From Sphaerolaimus hirsutus (lineage: Eukaryota > Nematoda > Chromadorea > Monhysterida > Sphaerolaimidae), in the NCBI GenBank assembly GCA_964036195.1, contig OZ038457.1:15341147-15405146 (forward strand): a stretch of DNA of 64,000 bases, read 5' to 3'. The position numbers were made by a program, and so were the translations under genes. Under the pieces are notes generated by a model. It searched no databases and was not told where the DNA came from. It saw nothing but the letters and a program-made list of their open reading frames with translations. Of the stretch, positions 20,101 to 30,833 are shown in pieces (position 1 is the first letter of the stretch; every line of letters starts with the position of its first letter).

Positions 20101-23013
20101 GCCTAAGTTTCAAATGGCGCCATGGCGCCCTCTTTCCGTGGCGCCCTTGGCGCCTGGCGCCCAGTTTCCGAATGGCGCCATGGCGCCCTTGGCGCCTGGC
20201 GCTCTTTTTTGGCCTGGTGGGGGCGCCCACTTCCCGAATGGCGCCATGGCGCCATTGGCGCCTGGCGCCCTTTTTTCTGGCGCTTTTCCATCACTAATGC
20301 CCACCACTCAGCTACATCCGGTCGCACTGGAACACCACAGTAGCCGCCGACGACGCCGATGTGCTGCAGCTGCACGAGGCACTCACCAGCGGCCAGCGTG
20401 CCGCCCTCGCCCGCGCCATAACTCTGGTTGAGTCCACGACCAGCATTAAGCGAGCCAGGTGCCCGTCCCAGAACCTGTAAAATGCCGTGTGAAATGACAA
20501 ATGTGATGTAAAGTGTCAATAGTCATGTAGAATGCCCAGCAAAATGGCAAACACGTTTGCATGATATTTATGTATTTGTTATTTTACAGGGCATTTTACA
20601 GGCTCTGGGACCGCCCCCAGGGGTGACCGTTTGCTTGCAATGCTGCTGGCCGATGCCAGGGAGAAGATGCGCCAAAAGGGCCCTCAGAGCCTCATATTTA
20701 GAATAGGTATGTCTATTAGCTCATTTGGTGTTGTCCAAACTGGCGCCCACATTCTGGTGGTCATAAACCTTTTTATCGTATACTGACCATCAGGCATTTC
20801 TGGATCACCGGGTGTGGGTAAATCGTCTTTCATCGAGGCGCTCGGCATGCGGCTTTGTGAGCAGCACAAGAAACGTCTCGCAGTGCTCACGGTCGACCCT
20901 AGCAGTATGTCCGGCGTGCATCCACCAGGCCACGTTGGCCACAAATACGTAGGCGGTAAGTTTCACCACTTGAAGCATGTGCTGGTGAGAGGCTCGAGCT
21001 GAGTGTTTCACCCGACCCTGTGCCCCGTGGACCTGTATTATATTTGTGTAGATAAATGTGTGTTTAGGTATTTACGATTTACGTAAATAAATAAACATAT
21101 TTATCTGCCTACATGAATTTATTTACATGATTACAAATCTGTATATTACTTGTCTCTTTACTTTTAACGTACGTCTTTCAAGGCCGTCTACCAGCGCAGG
21201 CTCGATCCTGGGCGACCTGGCGCGCATGCAGAACCTGTCGTGCCACCCCAACGCCTACATCCGACAGTCGCCCACGTCGGGTGCGCTGGGCGGTGTGACG
21301 CGCGGTACACACGACGCCATCGTGCTGTGCGAAGGCGCCGGCTATGACGTGGTGCTCGTCGAGACTGTTGGTTGGTTAATGTGTTCAGTTCACTAGTTTT
21401 TCCAGATTTTCAGCCTCCGGGGTTGGATAGATAGCTGAAAAAATTGGGCGGGGGGGGCGGGGGTTCCATAGAGGGTTGGCACTTGATTTTTTTAACTGAT
21501 TTTTTTTAAATCTGATTTTTAATTAAAAAAAATCAAAGGGTGGAAACTGATTTTAATTTAAAAAAATCAAAAGGCAATTTTTCTGGTAGATCTGTACTAG
21601 GTATTTTGCATTTTTTTTGCGCGCAAGCGCGCAATTTCTCATACATATATTTTTTCTCTATACCCCCATTTTGGGCGATTTTTAAAAAAATCTGATTTTA
21701 ATTTTTAAAAATCAATTTAAAAAAAAAAAAATTGATTTAAAAAAAAATCAAGGCGTTTAAAAAAATGATTTTTTTCCAACCCTAGTTCCATATATAAGCT
21801 TTTACAAGGTGTAGAAAGCAGAAATGGGGGGGGGGGTTGCTAAAATGGAATATAAGCACATTCTACATAGGTATTTAGAAAGCGCATAGAAAAATGAGCC
21901 TGAATAAACAAAAATGGCAAAAAAGTTAGCCTCCAAACCGAAACTGAAACAGAAAAATTTTGCCGGCGGGAAACAGAAAATGGAAATTTGACACCCTATT
22001 TAGTTGTGACTGTTTTCCAGGCGTGGGCCAGTCCGAGACGACGGTGGCCGACATGGTGGACATGTACGTGCTGCTGGTGTCGCCGGCGCAGGGAGACGAA
22101 GTGCAGGGCGTCAAGCGCGGCGTGATGGAACTGGCCGATCTTGTCGTTGTCACCAAGGCCGATGGTTCCATGGAGAGTGCCACCAAGATGACAGCTTCTG
22201 AGTATATGTCTGCGTTGAAATATATGCAGCCGCGGCACAAGTTCTGGAAGCCGTCTGTTAGTTTAAACTGAACTGTTTTTCCACATGCAAATTTGATCGG
22301 GTTGATAGTGGGTATTTACGTTTAGTCTGAAATACGCGTAAAACCGCGTACTCGGTAAATACTCATGGGTGAATACTCATAAATACTTACTCACAATACT
22401 TAAATAGTACCAGTACCAGGGGTCTCCTAGGGGGGGGGGGGGCTGGGTGGGGGCTGCCCCCCCCCCAAATCCGCCAGCTATCTATCTATCCCGGAGGCCG
22501 CTCAGCTATCTATCTATCCCGAGGCAAAATTTTTGCCTACTACCCCCAAAGCATTCGTAAAAGTGGAAGTATGGTAAAAATGGAAGAATGGTAAAAAGTT
22601 CAGTACTTTAACAACTCTGCAACCCTGTCAGGTTCAACGCGCCTCATCTGTGACCGGGCTGGGGCTGGACGACGTGTGGCAGACCATGCAGGACTACTGG
22701 GCCACCCTGGGTCAGACGGGCGAGCTGAAGTTGATGCGCGACAGACAGATGACCTCCTGGATCTGGCAGCACGTGCAGGACGAGGTCATGACCGTGTTCG
22801 CTAAACATCCGGATATTATTGAAATGGTTGGTTTTACAGATTTTTTAGTGCGCTTGGGTAAATACATTTAGTTGTCTGACCGAAATTGTTGGATTATTTT
22901 TACAGTTTCCAAAATTGGAGGATGCTGCTAGACGAGGTGAAATAACCCCGGGCATGGCGTCGGAGCGTTTACTCAAATGCTTCATGAGAGTGCTGAAGGC
23001 TGGCGACGAGTGA
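17156..23013 (+). CDS. MMAA: MMAA homologue, mitochondrial cobalamin-pathway GTPase
   Basis: Exons: 17156-17227, 18434-18504, 20312-20458, 20621-20706, 20794-20904, ~21183/21200-21370, 22021-22256, 22632-22826, 22906-23013. Exon 1 encodes a basic, Ser/Arg-rich leader ([14 protein letters not shown]), a likely mitochondrial targeting peptide. The [15 protein letters not shown] helix, P-loop [32 protein letters not shown], the [10 protein letters not shown] strand, TKADG base-recognition motif and the C-terminal dimer arm are all MeaB/MMAA signatures. MMAA protects and reloads adenosylcobalamin-dependent methylmalonyl-CoA mutase in the mitochondrial matrix. The start of exon 6 is unsettled: the best donor and acceptor would remove the conserved Ser/Gly loop after DPSS. 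The intron 20459-20620 is nearly a single MITE. Confidence 0.92.
17562..18010 (+). mobile_element. CAGCTATCTATC-family element, right end decayed
   Basis: Starts CAGGGGTTCAGTAGGGGG and has the family order: two CAGCTATCTATC...CCGGAGG units, ACCCCCCCCCC, CCAGCTATCTATCTATCTGG, AT-rich core, CTCGGAAAAGCCTATATATT, and a C-tract followed by CAGCTATCTATCGCTCCGG. It lies in MMAA intron 1. The family's right terminus is lost. Confidence 0.6.
18850..19381 (+). mobile_element. CAGCTATCTATC-family hAT-like MITE, complete
   Basis: Runs from CAGGGGTCTCG to GATACCCCTG between C-rich flanks consistent with a GCCCCCCC duplication. It is the clearest full copy (about 530 bp): paired CAGCTATCTATCTATCCCGG units, the CCTATATATCG box, the right-hand CAGCTATCTATCCCTCCGG unit, and GAGGAGCGATTTGCTATC. 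In MMAA intron 2. Confidence 0.65.
19397..20296. mobile_element. hAT-like element with GGCGCC-repeat interior
   Basis: Termini TAGTGATGG and CCATCACTA are flanked by a perfect 8-bp duplication, ATGCCCAC (19389-19396 and 20297-20304). Both subterminal regions are built from GGCGCC, GGCGCCATGGCGCC and TTGGCGCC units. The middle (about 19625-20080) is unique sequence with only a short open frame and no transposase match. The right duplication abuts the acceptor of MMAA exon 3 (20312). A short relic of the family lies at 4831-4870 and others at 46205-46275 and 46515-46575. Confidence 0.85.
20459..20620. mobile_element. Candidate introner: CCTGTAAAATG inverted-repeat MITE forming a whole MMAA intron
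   Basis: The intron runs from GTGCCCGTCCCAGAACCTG to CTGGGACCGCCCCCAG, and the ends are inverted copies (GTCCCAGA-CCTGTAAAATG). Exon 3 ends GCCAG|GTG and exon 4 starts CCAG|GGGTG, so a CCAGG-TG target copy appears on each side and seems to provide the donor and the acceptor. Related copies are at 39262-39480, 43632-43795, 51765-52185 and 58515-58650. Confidence 0.55.
21410..21860. mobile_element. CAGCTATCTATC-family fragment with nested hAT-like MITE
   Basis: Outer sequence: GGTTGGATAGATAGCTG with a G-run on the left and TATATAAGCTTTTACAAGGTG on the right. Nested at 21471-21784 is a GAGGGTTGG...CCAACCCTA element flanked by the exact 8-bp repeat GTTCCATA (21463-21470 and 21785-21792). Its interior alternates AAAAATCAGATTT-like blocks around a GCGCGCAAGCGCGC core. 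In MMAA intron 6. Confidence 0.75.
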
Positions 23014-23604
23014 ATTTGAAAAACGTTAGCTACATTCTGCGTGATGTTGATATTTTACACTCAAAAATTAAGAAGCGTCGCCGGGCTAACTGAAGATGAA
23101 ACATAGAATTCTTTAGAATCAAATTTAGTTGATTGCACGATAGACGTGCGAACTCGTGCGTGTTTTCTAGTGCTTCATGTCAGTTCATACACTTGTCAGT
23201 TCATTTGTACGGGCAGTGAGATGTCCGCTAGGAAACGTCACATAGAATTTTGTGTTGGCGTGGCTGTTTTTGGTTAGTCGAATGTACGGATGTCGAATGT
23301 CGAGCCCGGTCGCTCTTGCTGATAGTTTTCAGTGCATCCTCGTTCAAGTACCAAACTTTTTCCTGTGGAAAATTTACTACTAAAGATTTTTATCATATCA
23401 AATAGACGTTTAGTTTTGCATTTGCTGGTGTATGGTATTGTACTCCCATTTAATACATTTCGTTCAAGTTTCGTATGCTTACTAAAGACCGCATCATTGC
23501 TGAAAGTATTCAATATTTGTTTATCAATAAAACGGGAACTCTACCATATTTCTGACATAAACGATTGACAGTTCCTGGTGTTCGATTTACATGTCTCCTT
23601 CACA

Positions 23605-26600
23605 ATGCCTACACCTCGCATGGGTATATCCTACCTGTTCACTCTCACCAATAATCACGCAACATTGAATAGGTGTCCGCTAGGCTCCGCCCATCCTCGA
23701 CCTAGGTTGATCCTAATGGGTCATTTAGCTGGAGAAAGTGGCTGGGGCACCTGCGACAGCATGTGTCCCGCTTCAGAGGTGCGCTTCCGTACGACCCACG
23801 ACTTGCTGCACCGTTTTGAGATGCAACAGTGTACGGCTAAGAAGGCTGGTGAGTTTGTCGCTGGGATAGCTGGGAGCGTGGAAATAAAACTAAGTTGGGC
23901 CTATTAATGTACTTACCTTGTGTTTTACGGATTTCGATTTGGTTTCGCTGTGGGTGGGTGTCATTAGCGTGTCCGATCCTTTGCGCGTCTTCCAGGGCGC
24001 TCTAAGTCTTCACTGGATACGTCGCGTATGGTCAAGAAATACTCCAGGCCGGCTGCTGGCAAGGCAGACGTCTCTCCACGCGATGTGCGTCCGCCGCCGA
24101 TACTTTTGATTACTGTGCAGCACTTGAGCAGGTCCGAAAATGAGAATTGTGACTTGCCACTTTTCCAGTCACTCTGCGTGTCTGCCCGCAGTTTGTACGC
24201 GAGCGAGGGCGCCAGCTCGGCCTACGAGTTTGTCATGGACAGGCTGCGCGCCGTCAACCAGGATCTGTTAATGCAGCGGGTGAGCGGCGAGCCGGCGATC
24301 GAACTCGCCTCGATTATGGCACCTCTTTATAGCAAGATGGAATATGAGTAGGTTCATCGAGCACAGGGGTTTCCTAGGGGGGCTGCCCCCCCCAATCCCC
24401 CAGCTATCTATCTATCCTGGAGGCCGCTTAGCTAGCTATCTATTTCGTAGGCAAAGTTTTGGCTATCTATCCCCCAAATCGGCCAGCTATCTACCTATCT
24501 GGAACGATTTTTGATAAATTTCGACCAAATTTTCGCTCAAAATCGCTAATTTTCGTACCTTTTTATAGTTTTTCACCTTCAAAACCGCGTCTTTCGTCTA
24601 TACACATGTTTACATAAACACCTTCCCGGTCACGTCCGGCACCCAATTTTTGATTTTACTTGTAACATCCTATCTCCAGTTCTAGGGCGCGCCAGAAGCT
24701 GAAACTTGGGTGAGATATTGGCACAACCTCCCTCTACTTCGCATGAATTGGCGGGGTCACGGCGACCACTCTCAGGGTGGGTCGCCTTAAGTGCAAAATT
24801 TTTATTGGCTTTTTTGGTGTCCCGCACAGGTCCGGCACCCACTTATTTCTGAGCTGTGGCAGGGATATAAATCTAAAATTTTGGGGAATTGTTACCAACA
24901 CCCTTCCCCTACTATACACCATTCAATAATGTGAGATTCATGTAAAAAATTTAAAAAAATTCTCTAATTCTCTAAAAAACACCACCTCCCAATAGATGGA
25001 TGGCAAAAAATTCAAGTTTTGGAACTTTTTTATTAGACATGTGAAAAGCTGGTTTACGATACTTTAAAGGGAAGGGTTTCATGTTAAAAGTTTTGTAAAG
25101 AACCTTACCTCTAAAATGCCTGCATTGCAAAATTTACTTGGGGGGAATTTCAAAGTGTAAATTTTGTAAATTTTTGTTCCTGCAATGATGTCATTGTGAT
25201 GGCATAAAATTCCCCCCAAGTAAATTTTGTATATTTTTGTTCCTGAAATGATGTCATCATGGTGTCATAAAATTCCCCCCAAGTAAATTTGCAATGCAGG
25301 CATTTTAGAGGTATGGTTCTTTACATAACTTTAAACATCAAACACTTCCCTTTAAAGTATTGTAAACCAGCTCTTAAAGTGTCTAATAAAAAAGTTCCAA
25401 AAAGTTAATTTTTTTGTCATCCATCTATTGGGAGGTTGTGTTTTTTAGAGAATAAGATAATTTTTTAGAAAATTTTCACATTAATCTTACATTATTGAAT
25501 AGTGTATAGTAGGGGAGGGTTGTTGGTAACACATCCCAAAATCTTAGATTTATACCCCTCCCACAGCTCAGAAGTAAGTGGGTGCCGGACCTGTGAGGGA
25601 CACCAAAACGGCCAATAAAAATTCTGCACTTAACGTGACGCACCCTGTAAGGGGTCGCCGCGATGCATCCAATTCATGTGAAGTAGAGGGGGGTTGCGCC
25701 AATATCTCCCCCAAGTTTCAGCTTCTGGCGCGCCCTAGAACTGGAGATATGATGTCACAAGTATAATCAAAAATAGGGTGCCGGACGTGACCGGGAAGGT
25801 GTTTACCTATTTTTAGCCATTTTTAGCCTATTTTAGCTACTTTTACCTGTTTTAGCGATTTTTTTCCACCTTCTGCTTTCTATGCATTGAAAAAGCCTAT
25901 ATATTTTGCCCCCGCGAGCCCCCTCCCCCCAGCCCCCCAAAAAATTTTTTCAGCTATCTATCCCTCCGGAGGAGCGATTTGCTATCTATCCAGCCCCCGC
26001 GAGGGCCAAAATCTTGGCGACCCCTGATTGAGCAGTTTTCTGTTGTGTTTTTGTTATAAATCGCTGCTTGTTGTGCAGTTGCCGCTCGCAGTGCATGGCC
26101 AATTTCGATGAGCGTCTTCACCGGATGCAGCTGGTCGAGTGCATGACCAGTTGGCGCGGCGCACACGACCACCACTACAGGTGCTGCGTTTCAAAATTAG
26201 GTGTTGTGTTGACAGATAATGTGCAGTTAGTTGCATTGCATTGTGCTGTCGCAGGACAGACACATTCCACTTGCGTCTGGCTGACGTTACTCAGTCCTTG
26301 CGCGATCATGAAGCGACGTGCCGCGCCAACATTTACTTGGACTTTTCTCATCACGAGAGAAAGTCGCCTCTGTGGTTGGCTGTACGCGACCTCGTGGACA
26401 GTTTCTTATTTGGAAATTTTGTACGATTCTTCAAAGCTGTCCGAAAGTTAGTGCGGTGCGGAGATTTGCGCCACGCAGGTGACTCTACTCCAGTCGATTT
26501 TTTGCTGCGCGTTACCCCGGAACAATGCGACACTTTCTTCCAGTCCTACTTCTTTCGAGCGACGTGCGCTACCGAGCTCTCAAGACCATCCGAGCTGCTT

Positions 26601-27284
26601 ACTCTCAGGGACGGCAGCAGATGCCCGTGGATGTGTTGACTAAGTGGCTTGGGTTTAGCGGGCCTGATGCGACGAGACGAGCCCTGAAGCTGCTCGAACC
26701 CTTGAATATCGTAAGTGGGCTTCTAACTGGTCTATAAGCCTCAATCTTGCTTAATACGCATGTGTGAACTCAAGCCAGGGGTTCTGTGGGTGGGGTTACG
26801 CCCCCCCCAAGGGCTCAAGCTACCGACAGGGTTTAAATGTTCAAAACCCCTGCTCGAAGCGATATTTTGTATACTCGGCGGACCGCGCCTAAAATTATAC
26901 ATGTTTTGATCGAGCAGGATATTTAAATATGTATACTTTCACAAAAAAAAAACAGTTTAAAAATAAAAAGGCGGAGTCACGGAGTGCGACGAATGTTTTT
27001 TCTTGAAACGTTTTTCCCCAGAATTTTTGTTTTATAAATTATGACGTCATGACGTCATTCCTTCAGAAAAATGCGGTCCGCCGAGTATATTAAACGTGCA
27101 GCATTCCCAGGCTGAACTGATCTACTAAATATTGACGCAGCACACTACGACCAGCGATGACGCAGTCACTTTCATCGGTGGTGATCGACCTATACCTGAC
27201 AGTGTAAATTCACTTTCTGCGGAGCAACAAGCAGCTTTATTGGACTTCGATCTCACGTTCGACGGCACTGGTGCTGGCGAGTAA
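23605..27284 (+). CDS. SAC3D1: SAC3D1 homologue (SAC3 domain protein)
   Basis: Exons: 23605-23848, 23996-24131, 24192-24347, 26079-26180, 26255-26478, 26544-26710, 27141-27284; all phases agree. The N-terminus has the SAC3 signature GTCDSMCPASEVRFR, followed by MVKKYSRPAAGK, typical of SAC3D1. The middle and C-terminus (FGNFVRFFKAVRKL, SSDVRYRALKTIRAAYS) continue the helical SAC3/PCI-like fold. SAC3D1 is a small relative of GANP/Sac3; the mammalian protein associates with centrosomes and the spindle. The ATG at 23716 is an alternative start. The 65-nt intron 26479-26543 is among the shortest here; intron 3 holds a 1.7 kb transposon. It follows MMAA by about 590 bp on the same strand. Confidence 0.9.
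24364..26026 (+). mobile_element. CAGCTATCTATC-family element carrying a nested 1.2 kb inverted repeat
   Basis: Left end CAGGGGTTTCC, right end GCGACCCCTG. Flanks ATCGAGCA (24356-24363) and ATTGAGCA (26027-26034) match 7 of 8. Inside, 24607-25805 is a large palindrome-like element: ACACCTTCCCGGTCACGTCC on the left is inverted as GGACGTGACCGGGAAGGTGT on the right. The arms match for several hundred bases (CCAGTTCTAGGGCGCGCCAG, CCATCTATTGGGAGG). No transposase frame is seen. In SAC3D1 intron 3. Confidence 0.7.
26870..27092. mobile_element. TATACTCGGCGGACCGC hairpin MITE
   Basis: TATACTCGGCGGACCGC on the left and GCGGTCCGCCGAGTATAT on the right enclose about 190 bp of AT-rich, non-coding sequence. 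It lies in the last SAC3D1 intron. The inner arms differ from the CTACCATAA family at 5415-5630, though the GGCGGAC end is similar. Confidence 0.55.
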
Positions 27285-28844
27285 TCTTAACACGGGTAAC
27301 TGGGGTTATAATTTTGATTGGTGATAATTTTGTTACGAAATGTGCATTGGAAACTAATGATTTGAGTTTTCACTTCAACTTTCAAACAGTAACAATTACA
27401 ATTTGTTACATTAGTAACAATTAACTGGTAAATCTTGTCACTAGGTCAATTTTGTACGTGTTTCTACCTTACACGGGTTTCCTACAAAATTTACAGATAT
27501 ATTTACGTTTAATTTGTATGAGTGTATTTTCAACCGGCGCTTACCACTAACACCATGAAGTTAAATTATAGTATGAAATGTGTGAGACAATCACTAAAAC
27601 AACAGTGCTTCGCTCATAATTTGAAGGAAGGTATCGAAAAACTGCACAAAATCTTTTCTGTTAATTTGGATATTTGGTTGCGTGTGGGGTGCAATCTCAA
27701 TGAGCACCGGTGATGTCTAGCCACTGATTTTATAATAAACAACACATATTTAATAACCAAGCACTAATTTAAATATTTTGCTCCGCCATTGCCAAAATGT
27801 CGTTTTAAAAGTATAAACAAGGCGATGTTTGGGCAGTTTTTCATCATCTCGTAAGCGTAATTTATGTGGAGATCACTTTTAAAAAACTTTACCGTCGCTC
27901 GCTTGAAAAAGTCGCCCTAAAATGCATTTTGTTTTGCACCAACTTCGTCAGAATAAGAAAAAATAATGCCGCCCGCATTTTCTGCTCTGGATATACATAA
28001 ATATTATAGGTAAATATTTACGAATTTAGTGCTTCAAAGTAAAACACCGTTGATGATTACTTAACTGATCGAAATGGCATATTAGAAAATTATGTTTGAC
28101 GTCACTCACCGCTACACTCTTGTGACAACAATCAGAAGTTTTTAAAATGCTCTATGCTTAAGTGACAGAAATGTTGTGAATATGCAGTTTATTCGAGTGG
28201 TGCTTGGTCAAAGATATTTTTTGATTACCTTATAACTATTTTTCTCTTTCATTCTGGACACCAAACAATCTGGAAGGACTGCATTTTTCAGGCCAGCAGA
28301 CTAGGTTTAAAAGTACTGAATGTTGTCAGAGAGTGGCTGTGAACAGGACTTAGTGAAACTGCAATAACAACGACAAGGTAGTCACAACCCGAGCATAACT
28401 GAAGTCTATGCAAAATATTGACACTCAAGCTACTACCGTGTGTCCTGGAGTTACCCTCTCGAAATGCCCCCTCCCCCAACTGAGAAATGTTGTATACACT
28501 GTACATGAGGTATTTCAACATTTTTGGTTACGTTAATTACCATTTTTATAATTATTTAATATGTGAATGCAATCTATTTTTCATAAACTTTCATAAAAAT
28601 TCTCACAAGTCAAGTAATATCCCCTCGAATTGAACCCCCTCACACGCTGCAAAAACCATAAACCCCCCGAGGGTATGTCAAGGACATACGGTATTTTGTT
28701 GTTCGGCAACTAGGCATGCATTTATTCAAGTAGGAATTCGCGGTAGAAAGGCACTGTCGGTTTTCATCGCGGCATTGCACATATGGAAGTATACTGCGTG
28801 CTCGCGCACACGTAAAGCTAGAGTGTATAGCGCAGCGTCTCGTC
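27285..28844. other. Intergenic, nothing recognised
   Basis: Convergent 3' flank between SAC3D1 (plus) and the GM2A-like gene (minus). AT-rich, with no long reading frame of coding composition. A relic of the CCGTATTNCC MITE (ACATACCCTCGGGGGG in inverted form) is visible near 28620-28692. Confidence 0.5.
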
Positions 28845-30833
28845 TCAGCCGTCGGGCCGCTGCCGCATGGCGGCCGCCTGCTGCGACAGGTTCGACAGGA
28901 ACCGCTGGAGCGCGTTCGGGTCGCGCAGGCACGTCTGCTGCTTGTCGTACAGGTGGTGCTTGCACACGTCGATCCAAACGCGCGCGCAGCCCACCTGCCC
29001 GCCGCTGCCGTCGGTGAACGTGAACGTCAGCCAGTATTGGTTCTGCGAGGGCGAGTGGTTGGTGTGGGTGTGACAGCACATTGGCGTGACCAGGGTTGGT
29101 TTTAGTAAAATAGTATAAAAATCGTATTTTATTCATGTTGCATTTTATTTTATACTCGCAAAATTTTCCATTTTATTTTTGTTTTAAGTTCGTGGCCAGG
29201 GTTGATTTTAGTAGAATTCTTACTAAAATTGTATAAAAATTGTATTTTTATTTTATTCATGTCAATTTATTTTATTCTTCAATTTTCCATTTTTTTCTGA
29301 CATTTTGCGAACCCTGGTCGTGACGTCTCACTGACCGATTGCAAGGGCCCGAAGATCCCTTTGGGTATGTCCTCCACGTTGAGCGTCTGGCTGAAGCTAA
29401 GCGTCCACTGTCCCACGGAAGGCGGGCACAGGCGCTCCTCCGACTTGAGGAAGTTCTTCACTTTGTCCGAATCGGCGTGCTTGTAGCCCGAGCGCACCAG
29501 CTTCTTGCACTTGGCCCACATTTCGCAGTATCGGCTGCAAATGTGGTCGTGTGTGTATTTATGACCTACCGTAGTTCCTCGAAATTCACCCAGGGGGTTT
29601 ATTTATGTTTTCAGGGTGAAATTTTAGGGAGGGGGGAGGGTATTACATATTTCGTTTAAATTTTTTTTGGCAAATTCATACTAAAAAATACGCTTTACAT
29701 ACCCAAAACCGGTAGTAAATGTGACCAAATAGGTTATATTGGGTCATATAAACGTACATCGCTACACAAACTAGCATATTTATATGTGTAACTGCGATGC
29801 AAAATGGCTGTATACATGCATACATGACTGGGGGTATTTCGAGGGGGGAGGGGTATTTTTCCTCAGCTCGAAATGATCTGGGAGTATTTCGAGGGGGGAG
29901 GGGTATTTTTCCTCAGCTCGAAATGACCTGGGGGTTTTTCGGGGGGGGGGGTAATTCAAGGGGGTATTTCGAGGAAATACGCTGTAAATAGTTGTAATTC
30001 GCGTTTGTCGTCGACTGACCATGAACCGACGCCATCGCAGCCATTGAGCAGGTCCCAGCCTTGGCAGGGAATGATCTGCCAGCGCGTGTCGCCGTTTTGC
30101 GACTGCACCAGCTGGCGCACTTCCAATTCCAACTCCAGCCGATCCACGGGCAGGGGCTCGTTGACCTGCGCTGGTCGTTTTCAGCTGGTCATTTGCAATG
30201 ACTAATCAAGTTAGGGGACGCACCGATGCGGTCACATTGAAGTAAACGGGGCCTGGGAAGCGCGGGTACTGCGGCCATATGACCAGGTCGTCTATGCTCA
30301 TCTTGTAGTCCGTCCACTGCTCCGAGGCGCACTTGGCGAACCGCCAACCCCTGATCACTATGCCGTACGGACCCGACTCGTATTGCTTCCAGAACTGCGG
30401 CAAGCCGATGTCCTGCCACAGGCCGTCCGAGTTCCACAGCCTGCGCTGGCAAAAGTGCCGCAATGCGTGCGAATGAGAGAACTAGGGCCCAGTTCCGCAA
30501 GTGGTGAAGTGAGAAGTAAAATGGCAAAAGCGAAGAGAAATTGTAAAAGCTTTGTGAATTGAGAAGTGAAATGGCAAAAGCGAGGTGAATTGAGAAGTGA
30601 AATGGCAAAAGCGACGAGAAATTACTTTTTTCCATTTTTTACTTCGCTTTTGCCAATTTACTTGCCATTTCACGTCGCTTTTGCCATTTTACTTCTCACT
30701 TCTCCATTTGCGGAACAGGCAACCGATGCGCCCATGCCAACCTCGTGCTGGTGGCCAGCGTGAACAACGCGAATGTGGCCGCGATCCTGGCAGCCAGCTC
30801 GACCAGCCCGCAAGCCGACGCCCGCCGTCTCAT
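28845..30833 (-). CDS. GM2A: GM2-activator-like ML-domain protein, secreted/lysosomal
   Basis: Exons in transcript order: 30833-30724, 30440-30224, 30165-30020, 29534-29336, 29042-28845; every phase closes. Exon 1 encodes a basic N-terminus and a hydrophobic stretch (AARIAATFALFTLA), a likely signal peptide. The mature part follows the GM2 activator: CASEQWTDYKMSIDDL, YFNVTASVNEPLPVDRL, a WQIIPC strand, the GSCRYCEMWAKC cysteine cluster, ERLCPP, and the final strands YWLTFTFTDG and GCARVWIDV. The GM2 activator lifts ganglioside lipids from lysosomal membranes and presents them to hydrolases. The Cys-rich loop between IIPC and the later strands is longer than in mammals, so the ligand may differ. 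Intron 1 is largely a hairpin MITE. Orthology, as opposed to family membership, is uncertain. Confidence 0.78.
29573..29983. mobile_element. CCGTATTNCC MITE, partly decayed
   Basis: TA|CCGTAGTTCCTCGAAATTCA on the left and TTTCGAGGAAATACGC on the right, with GGGGGTATTTCGAGGGGGGAGG repeats and a duplicated internal 55-bp segment near 29850-29960. Same family as 3528-3941. In intron 3 of the GM2A-like gene. Confidence 0.6.
30487..30718. mobile_element. GTTCCGCAA...TTGCGGAAC hairpin MITE
   Basis: AGTTCCGCAAGTGGTGAAGT on the left and CTCCATTTGCGGAACAG on the right, with many AAATGGCAAAAGC units and their inverse between. It occupies nearly all of intron 1 of the GM2A-like gene. A relative (AATTCCGCAAAAAGTGAAG... 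GCGGAATT) lies at 57907-58050 in an intron of the fibrinogen-domain gene. Confidence 0.65.

Noticed and set aside
19389-20304. Long open frames across the GGCGCC repeats on both strands
   Set aside because: The frames are low-complexity products of the repeat and end inside the element; no real protein composition.
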